A stretch of 11,217 bases of DNA from Bacteroidales bacterium. Its GTDB lineage: Bacteria; Bacteroidota; Bacteroidia; Bacteroidales; UBA932. The DNA lies in contig JALOCI010000071.1 of assembly GCA_023227835.1 (NCBI GenBank), forward strand, positions 1 through 11,217, in the 5' to 3' direction. Below are positions 6,580 through 11,217 of this stretch, one piece after another. Below the pieces are notes generated by a model. That model saw only the letters and a program-made list of their open reading frames with translations. It was not told the origin of the DNA and did no database searches. The position numbers and the translations under genes were made by a program. The stretch's first letter is position 1, and each line of letters opens with the position of its first letter.

Positions 6580-7328
6580 TGATTTTAAGACTATTATTAT
6601 TTAGCCTGCTGATTACTTTACCGAATAGCTCCGGTTCTGAAAACAGCAGGCTATTATATTCAAACAATAGAATGATATCTGTAAAAAAAATAAGCTTTCC
6701 CTGCAAAAAACCTCCAATTGCTTTAGTGGAGAAAATGATGGACAGTTGCTCTGTCGAGTTTCACAAAATAGATTGTCTCAATTGGAAAGCATATCCATAT
6801 AAACCGGAAGTTAAATTCCGTATTGCCTGGTCAAATGAGGAGATATACCTGCAGTACAAAGTAAAGGAAAAGTATGTAAGGGCCAAATTTACTGAAGATT
6901 CCGGGGCTCAACCATATAAAGACTCTTGTGTGGAATTTTTTATGATTCCCGCAGAGGATTCTATATATTACAATCTCGAAATGAACTGTATTGGAACGTG
7001 TACTTTTGCGGGCGGCGCTAAAAGACAGGACAGGACCAGATTCGGAAACGACGTAACATCCCAGATCAGGCGCAGCTCTACCTTGGGAAAAAACGGATTT
7101 GATACTCTTACGGGGGATTTCGAGTGGTCAATTACAATAGCTGTTCCTCTTTCAATATATTCTCTAAGCAAGGTTCAATCTCCGGGGGGCAGGACTATAA
7201 AGGCGAATTTCTACAAATGTGGCGATGAACTTCCTGAACCTCACTACCTTTCATGGAATCCGATCAATCTGGAAAAACCTGATTTTCACACTCCGAACTT
7301 TTTCGGAGAAATCTATTTTGAAAAATAG
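6579..7328 (+). CDS. Secreted carbohydrate-binding family 9-like (CBM9/DOMON-like) protein
   Basis: The protein has 249 residues: an N-terminal signal peptide (MILRLLLFSLLITLP, cleavage probably near residues 18-20) followed by one beta-sandwich domain. Hallmarks of the CBM9-like group are YKPEVKFRIAWSNEEIYLQY (74-93), a DSCVEFF motif (115-121), DFEWSITIAVPLSIY (180-194), and the C-terminal signature HYLSWNPI..PDFHTPNFFGEIYF (222-247). There is no catalytic module, so a role in binding a glycan or another ligand in the periplasm or at the surface is inferred from the family only. The mature part has seven cysteines (42, 57, 66, 117, 137, 141, 214), so disulfides are possible. The ATG at 6579 shares its A with the stop of the upstream gene (TAATG), which indicates translational coupling. 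The gene ends 8 nt from the stop of the converging tamL-like gene. Confidence 0.78.
   Translation: MILRLLLFSLLITLPNSSGSENSRLLYSNNRMISVKKISFPCKKPPIALVEKMMDSCSVEFHKIDCLNWKAYPYKPEVKFRIAWSNEEIYLQYKVKEKYVRAKFTEDSGAQPYKDSCVEFFMIPAEDSIYYNLEMNCIGTCTFAGGAKRQDRTRFGNDVTSQIRRSSTLGKNGFDTLTGDFEWSITIAVPLSIYSLSKVQSPGGRTIKANFYKCGDELPEPHYLSWNPINLEKPDFHTPNFFGEIYFEK
7291..7308. repeat. Inverted repeat (7-bp stem, 4-nt loop) near the convergent junction
   Basis: CTCCGAA - CTTT - TTCGGAG is a perfect 7-bp stem inside the last codons of the CBM9-like gene. It lies 29-46 bases beyond the tamL stop on that gene's strand, so it could form in a tamL read-through transcript. It has no clear uridine run after it in either direction. 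It may simply reflect the conserved codons for TPNFFGE. Confidence 0.35.
7313..7328. terminator. Inverted repeat spanning the CBM9-like gene's stop codon; possible bidirectional terminator
   Basis: CTATTTT - GA - AAAATAG is a palindromic stretch (6 bp usable stem with a 4-nt loop, AT-rich) ending exactly at the TAG stop. It lies 4 bases after the hairpin at 7291-7308 and 8 bases from the tamL stop. With so little intergenic space, any intrinsic terminator for tamL must lie in or beyond this palindrome. The weak AT stem and lack of a long T run keep confidence low. Confidence 0.25.
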
Positions 7329-7336
7329 GACTATTA

Positions 7337-9613
7337 TCAGAAAGGATATCCAACACCAAACTGAAGTGAGTATGTGTTGGCTTTAAGGAATTTATTAAAT
7401 CCGTACCACGCTGAATAACGAGGGTCATAAGCTATTATGCCCAAGTCTAGTCGCAATATGACAAACTCCAGGTTCAACCTTAAACCTCCTCCCCAATTGA
7501 GTGCTATACTCTTAAAAAAAGTCTCCTTTTTCAATAGAGTCTCCTCTCTTCCCTCTTCTGCTTTTAGATTCCAGATATTTCCTGCATCAATAAAAAGGGC
7601 ACCTTCAATTTTCCAAAACAAAGGGAATCTGTATTCAGAATTTAATTCAAGTTTAAAATCTCCGGTTTGGTTTGGAATTGAGAAAGTTGTGTCCATCTGA
7701 GAAGCCCCGGGTCCTACAGATCTTGACTGCCAACCTCTCAGACTATTTGCTCCTCCGGCGTAAAACAACTTTTCAAAAGGTATTGAAGAAGAGTTGCCGT
7801 AGGCATAACCAACCCCAATGTTAAATCTCGTCGCAAGACTTGTTTTACCTTTGAATCTAAGTGTATAGACGGAAGTAAAATCACTCCTGACATACTGGGC
7901 GTAGCGGGTGTTCCATATAGTTCTGTTTCCGGTTGAATCCAAGGGCAAGGTTTTATTAAACAGGCTCAGGATGTTGCCGGAGAGATTGTTTGTCCATCTT
8001 GCGTAAAAATATGTCTTTTTGGGATTAGGAGAAGCATCAGTTGTATAGAATAGAGTCGCACCTGCTCCTAAATCAAAGTGATTTTTATACGCATCCTTAA
8101 GAAACGGATCCGATAAACTCTGGTAAAACGAGTTACTCAGATTGAACAGTTTGATAACACTTAACTGAACCGGATCGAATCTATAGAAGAACCTCTCGCC
8201 CATCTTCCAGTTATATCCGTAACTCAATGATATCAGATTTCGTGTAAACTCTTTCCTGCTTTGATAATTATAGGTAATACCTATCTCGGTTCTTGGCAGG
8301 TTGGATTTAAAAATCCTATCCGGAATCATAAGAAAATTAGGGATAGAGAGACCTGCCGAAACTCCTAATTCTGTGGACTTTGTATTATCATTAAGCTTAA
8401 ACTGGAAATTGCCCATAAGCCCCAATGTGAACCATTCTCCTCCCCTGAACAGGTTTTTATGATAATATGAAACAGCCGGAGAAATACCCCACAGATTATT
8501 TGAATTACTGGACGCCTCAAGATTAATTTTATAACCCTGCGGCTTTGACGGCGTCAATCTTATTGTACAATCAACCTCTTCACTTTTTTTTTCTTTCGAA
8601 TCATTACGTTTAACCTCATCAAACTGCAGGTTTACACCTGAAAAATTCCTCAATGCCACAAACCTGTCGTATGTTTTCCCGGAAAGAGACTCACTGTATA
8701 ACTGACCAGGAACCAACCTGTTAAGCTTTGCTATTACTTTTGGCCGGAAATTTTGCTTCCCTTTATTATACACTGCAACACCCCCAACGACAACACTATC
8801 CTTTAAAAGCTGATCATAATTAACGCTTGTCGGATCATAATCAGAAAATATACTTACCTTTCTTATATAATACTGTTTATGCTCACGCGCATCTTTTGAA
8901 GTCTCATTTCTTGTATAATTCTCTATTCTCAACCTAAGAGACGCTTCAGTACGATTAACTGAAGTATCAGCCTCTGCAAAAATATAGTTCTTGGAGAAGT
9001 TATAGTAACCATGATTCCTGATCAGTGATTCTATCCTGGCACTCTCCTCTGTAAGGGCTTTTTCAGATATGAAGTCCCCCGTTTTTACAAGAGAATTGAT
9101 TGTATCAGATAAAATCAAAGCTCTGATATTAGTATCTGAGACACTATATTTAATATCTGATATCCGGTATCTTCTGCCCAAAGTGACATTATACACAACA
9201 ACAGTCAGCCTGTTCTTCGTTGAGACATCAGCACCAACCGAGGAGTTGTAATAACCCAGATATTCCAAATGGTTACGGATATTCTCCTTACTTTTCACCA
9301 CCTGGTTGCTGTCAAAAACAACCGGAGCCTGCCCTATACTTTGGACAAATTTATCCCATCCCCTTCCTTTCCCGTTGCTCCAATTGTAAATATGAAGAAA
9401 AGGATTAACAGCAAAAATAAAATTTGTGTTTGATTTTTGCCTTATATATGGTTCAAGATTACTTTCATGAAACCTCGTAGAATTAGTAATCTTTATCTTA
9501 TTGTCTTTCAGCCTCGTAGCGCCATCTGGCAACATTTTAACAGTGCCGCAGGAACTAGCTGATAATATTATAAATATAAGTGCGAGTATTTTGGATTTCC
9601 TCGGTTTTCTCAT
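7337..9613 (-). CDS. tamL: TamL-like lipid-anchored Omp85/BamA-TamA family outer membrane protein
   Basis: This is a 758-residue Omp85-family protein for insertion or assembly of envelope components at the outer membrane. Residues 1-22 are a lipoprotein signal: RKPRKSK, a hydrophobic stretch, then LSASSC with C22 as the lipidated residue. The residues after C22 (GTVKML) are not acidic, so there is no surface-export signal of the Bacteroidota kind. Residues about 35-350 hold POTRA-like repeats (for example NHLEYLGYYNSSV, 115-127, and RNHGYYNFSKNYI, 199-211). Residues about 365-758 form the D15 surface-antigen beta-barrel, with the loop-6 motif LRGW (625-628) in the place of the family VRGF/Y, alternating strands, and a C-terminal phenylalanine (GVGYPF). 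A lipid-anchored TamA homologue is the known Bacteroidota variant named TamL. Its partner TamB is not in the window. The start is fixed by the signal peptide and a -7 box 20 bases upstream. It converges on the CBM9-like gene. Confidence 0.85.
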   Translation of the reverse strand: MRKPRKSKILALIFIILSASSCGTVKMLPDGATRLKDNKIKITNSTRFHESNLEPYIRQKSNTNFIFAVNPFLHIYNWSNGKGRGWDKFVQSIGQAPVVFDSNQVVKSKENIRNHLEYLGYYNSSVGADVSTKNRLTVVVYNVTLGRRYRISDIKYSVSDTNIRALILSDTINSLVKTGDFISEKALTEESARIESLIRNHGYYNFSKNYIFAEADTSVNRTEASLRLRIENYTRNETSKDAREHKQYYIRKVSIFSDYDPTSVNYDQLLKDSVVVGGVAVYNKGKQNFRPKVIAKLNRLVPGQLYSESLSGKTYDRFVALRNFSGVNLQFDEVKRNDSKEKKSEEVDCTIRLTPSKPQGYKINLEASSNSNNLWGISPAVSYYHKNLFRGGEWFTLGLMGNFQFKLNDNTKSTELGVSAGLSIPNFLMIPDRIFKSNLPRTEIGITYNYQSRKEFTRNLISLSYGYNWKMGERFFYRFDPVQLSVIKLFNLSNSFYQSLSDPFLKDAYKNHFDLGAGATLFYTTDASPNPKKTYFYARWTNNLSGNILSLFNKTLPLDSTGNRTIWNTRYAQYVRSDFTSVYTLRFKGKTSLATRFNIGVGYAYGNSSSIPFEKLFYAGGANSLRGWQSRSVGPGASQMDTTFSIPNQTGDFKLELNSEYRFPLFWKIEGALFIDAGNIWNLKAEEGREETLLKKETFFKSIALNWGGGLRLNLEFVILRLDLGIIAYDPRYSAWYGFNKFLKANTYSLQFGVGYPF

Positions 9614-9632
9614 ATATAAGTATATATTTATA

Positions 9633-9640
9633 CAAAAGTA
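9633..9640 (-). promoter_or_regulatory. Candidate -7 box (TACTTTTG) for tamL
   Basis: On the minus strand this reads TACTTTTG, an exact TAnnTTTG match, 19 bases between its end and the ATG. Expected transcription start is around 9626, leaving a short leader of roughly a dozen bases. No TTTG is visible at the -33 position, where the sequence is A-rich. Confidence 0.45.
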
Positions 9641-9683
9641 ACAATTTAATCTCTTGATTTTTTCTACTAATTAAATTTTGAAA

Positions 9684-9691
9684 TATATTTG
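9684..9691 (+). promoter_or_regulatory. Candidate -7 box (TATATTTG) for the decarboxylase operon
   Basis: TATATTTG matches the Bacteroidota -7 consensus exactly on the plus strand, about 70 bases before the ATG at 9761. The -33 position (around 9659-9664) is T-rich (TTT) rather than a full TTTG. If used, the leader would be about 60 nt and would contain the nine-T run at 9725-9733. Confidence 0.4.
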
Positions 9692-9760
9692 CAAACAATA
9701 AAAATCTGACTCACTTACATTATATTTTTTTTTGCAATCCGACTTAGTTAAATAATCAAA

Positions 9761-11152
9761 ATGAAAAACAAATACATAGACCTGATTGAACAATCTTTTG
9801 AATTTCCGCAGGATGAGTTCAAAGTTGAAGATGGAGAATTGATGTTTCACAACATCCCTGTAATGGATTTAATAGAACAATACGGGACACCATTAAAAAT
9901 AACTTATTTGCCCAAAATATCATCACAGATAAAGAGAGCAAAGAAGATGTTTAACGTTGCCATGGCGAAGGTTGATTATAATGGAGATTACCATTATTGC
10001 TACTGTACAAAAAGTTCTCACTTTTCATTTGTAATGGAGGAAGCTCTTAAAAATGACATACATATTGAAACCTCTTCTGCTTTTGATCTGAATCTGATAG
10101 AGGCACTCTATGAGCAGGGAACTGTAAATCAGGATCTTTATATTATATGTAACGGATATAAGAAGGATGTATATATTGAAAACATTGCAAACTTCATAAA
10201 TAACGGCTGGAAGAATATCATACCTGTCATGGACAATATGAAAGAGTTCGAAGACCTGGATTTGTGCATAAAGGAACCATGCATGCTGGGAATCCGGATT
10301 GCAGCCGAGGAGGAGCCAAAATTTGAATTTTATACATCACGTCTTGGAATCCGATATAGTGACATTATACCTTTTTATGAGGAAAAAATAAAAGGAAACA
10401 GCAAGTTCAAGCTTAAGATGCTTCACTTCTTCATAAACACCGGTATAAGAGACAACGCATACTACTGGAATGAGTTAAGCAAATGCGTTTCTGTTTATTG
10501 TGATTTAAAAAGCATTTGTCCGGATCTCGACTCCCTGAACATTGGAGGAGGCTTCCCTATTAAGAATTCTCTTGCATTTGATTACGACTACGAATATATG
10601 GCAGAGGAAGTAATTGCTCAGATAAAAAGCATCTGTAGTCAGAGAGGAATCCAAGAACCTAATATATTTACTGAATTCGGAAGCTTTACTGTTGGTGAAA
10701 GCGGAGCGACTATATATCAGGTTTTAGACCAGAAGCAACAAAATGACAGAGAAAGGTGGTATATGGTTGACAGCTCTTTTATGACCACTCTACCAGATAC
10801 CTGGGGTATTAAGCAAAGATTCGTTCTTTTGCCTATTAATAAATGGGATCGTGAATACCAAAGAGTTTTTCTGGGAGGACTTACCTGTGACAGTCAGGAC
10901 TATTATAATGCAGAAGCCCATGCAAATGCGATATTTCTTCCAAGAATCGACGAGGATGAACCGCTTTATATTGGATTCTTCCACACGGGCGCTTACCAGG
11001 AATCTATAGCAGGATTTGGAGGAATACAGCATTGTCTGCAACCTGCGCCAAAGCATATAACTATTGACATTGACGAGAACGGAGATTACTACACAAAATT
11101 ATTCAGTAAGGAACAGACATATAAGTCAATGCTAAAGATACTCGGATATTGA
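9761..11152 (+). CDS. Arginine decarboxylase-like fold-III PLP-dependent decarboxylase (short form)
   Basis: The likely reaction is decarboxylation of arginine to agmatine for polyamine synthesis, in the cytoplasm. The 463-residue protein has the alanine-racemase-fold plan: PLP-lysine K84 in CYCTKSSHF (80-88), barrel strands through IETSSAFDLNL (102-112), YIICNGYKKD (127-136), LGIRIAAEEEPKFEF (176-190), LHFFINTG (221-228), the glycine-rich phosphate site NIGGGFPIKNS (260-270) and FTEFGSFTVGESG (303-315). The C-terminal barrel carries the catalytic GLTCDSQDYY (373-382, C376 and D377) and GFFHTGAYQE (405-414). It resembles the roughly 465-residue proteins annotated as arginine decarboxylase in flavobacteria and is much shorter than the roughly 630-660 residue SpeA of E. 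coli. Substrate is inferred from that resemblance; diaminopimelate, ornithine or carboxynorspermidine decarboxylase are less likely by motif and length. Its TGA overlaps the next ATG. Confidence 0.78.
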   Translation: MKNKYIDLIEQSFEFPQDEFKVEDGELMFHNIPVMDLIEQYGTPLKITYLPKISSQIKRAKKMFNVAMAKVDYNGDYHYCYCTKSSHFSFVMEEALKNDIHIETSSAFDLNLIEALYEQGTVNQDLYIICNGYKKDVYIENIANFINNGWKNIIPVMDNMKEFEDLDLCIKEPCMLGIRIAAEEEPKFEFYTSRLGIRYSDIIPFYEEKIKGNSKFKLKMLHFFINTGIRDNAYYWNELSKCVSVYCDLKSICPDLDSLNIGGGFPIKNSLAFDYDYEYMAEEVIAQIKSICSQRGIQEPNIFTEFGSFTVGESGATIYQVLDQKQQNDRERWYMVDSSFMTTLPDTWGIKQRFVLLPINKWDREYQRVFLGGLTCDSQDYYNAEAHANAIFLPRIDEDEPLYIGFFHTGAYQESIAGFGGIQHCLQPAPKHITIDIDENGDYYTKLFSKEQTYKSMLKILGY

Positions 11153-11217
11153 TGCTATCAAAAAGTGACATAAAGTTTATTCACTCGCTTTCTCAAAAAA
11201 AGTTGCGCGAAGAGACC
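11152..11217 (+). CDS. TrmH/SpoU-family RNA methyltransferase (partial: only the first 22 codons)
   Basis: The frame opens at an ATG overlapping the preceding TGA (TGATG) and stays open to the right edge. It begins MLSKSDIKFIHSLSQKK, which closely resembles the N-terminus of Bacteroidota TrmH/SpoU-family RNA 2'-O-ribose methyltransferases (typically MLSK-x2-IK-x-I-x-SL-x2-KK). The SPOUT catalytic domain is outside the window, so the assignment rests on this short N-terminal match and on my recollection that such genes lie next to tamL-like genes in Bacteroidota. Translational coupling to the decarboxylase is suggested by the overlap. Confidence 0.6.
   Translation, partial: MLSKSDIKFIHSLSQKKLREET

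Larger units (their letters stand above)
9614..9760. other. Divergent intergenic region between tamL and the decarboxylase gene
   Basis: This 147-base, very AT-rich gap contains an exact TAnnTTTG box for each direction (9633-9640 minus; 9684-9691 plus), annotated separately. It also has a second, expanded copy of the plus-strand element: TATATTTGCAA at 9684-9694 and TATA, a run of nine T, then GCAA at 9721-9737. No gene-like ORF or strong hairpin is seen. Confidence 0.6.

Noticed and set aside
997..7328. A polysaccharide utilisation locus
   Set aside because: No SusC/SusD pair, glycoside hydrolase, lyase or sensor-regulator is present; one sulfatase and one CBM9-like protein are not enough.
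9614..9760. Riboswitch or small RNA in the divergent gap
   Set aside because: I found no stable stem-loop or known aptamer pattern; the sequence is AT-rich and explained by promoter-like boxes.
1..11217. CRISPR array, defence island, insertion sequence or prophage
   Set aside because: I saw no regularly spaced repeats, transposase, integrase, terminal inverted repeats or phage genes; all sizeable genes match known cellular families.

Overview
The window looks like a chromosomal segment from a member of the Bacteroidota, probably of the Bacteroidales. The signs are an AT-rich genome, TAnnTTTG-type -7 promoter boxes in the gaps, a lipid-anchored Omp85 protein of the TamL type, a NagB/LmbE fusion of the long form I know from Bacteroides, a serine-type sulfatase and a short flavobacterial-type arginine decarboxylase. 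It holds eight protein genes plus a ninth of which only the first 22 codons are present. I see no tRNA or rRNA genes, no mobile elements and no CRISPR array. Coding density is high, and the only gaps over 100 bases are two divergent intergenic regions (863-996 and 9614-9760).

Layout. Minus strand, running off the left edge: the N-terminal 287 residues of an RlmD-type 23S rRNA uracil-C5 methyltransferase. Divergent from it, a tight plus-strand run of five genes (997-7328): an exported sulfatase; rarA (overlapping the sulfatase by 20 nt); kdsA (27 nt later); a 634-residue NagB-like/LmbE-like fusion (5 nt later); and a secreted CBM9-like protein whose ATG overlaps the previous stop as TAATG. Convergent with this run, with only 8 nt between the stop codons, is a large minus-strand tamL-like gene (7337-9613). 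Divergent from tamL is a plus-strand arginine decarboxylase-like gene (9761-11152), overlapped as TGATG by the start of a TrmH/SpoU-family RNA methyltransferase that leaves at the right edge.

Functionally the window mixes housekeeping (RNA modification, replication-fork maintenance, KDO synthesis for LPS, outer-membrane assembly, polyamine precursor synthesis) with amino-sugar and sulfated-glycan genes (sulfatase, NagB/LmbE fusion, CBM9-like protein). The most unusual item is the fusion. Its deaminase half has lost the DGHI part of the NagB catalytic loop and the canonical phosphate loop, while its C-terminal de-N-acetylase half keeps a complete zinc-site signature. It may therefore be a deacetylase carrying a sugar-phosphate-binding pseudo-deaminase domain. 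I did not find a clear new defence or mobile system. The findings are gene-level oddities and regulatory arrangements.
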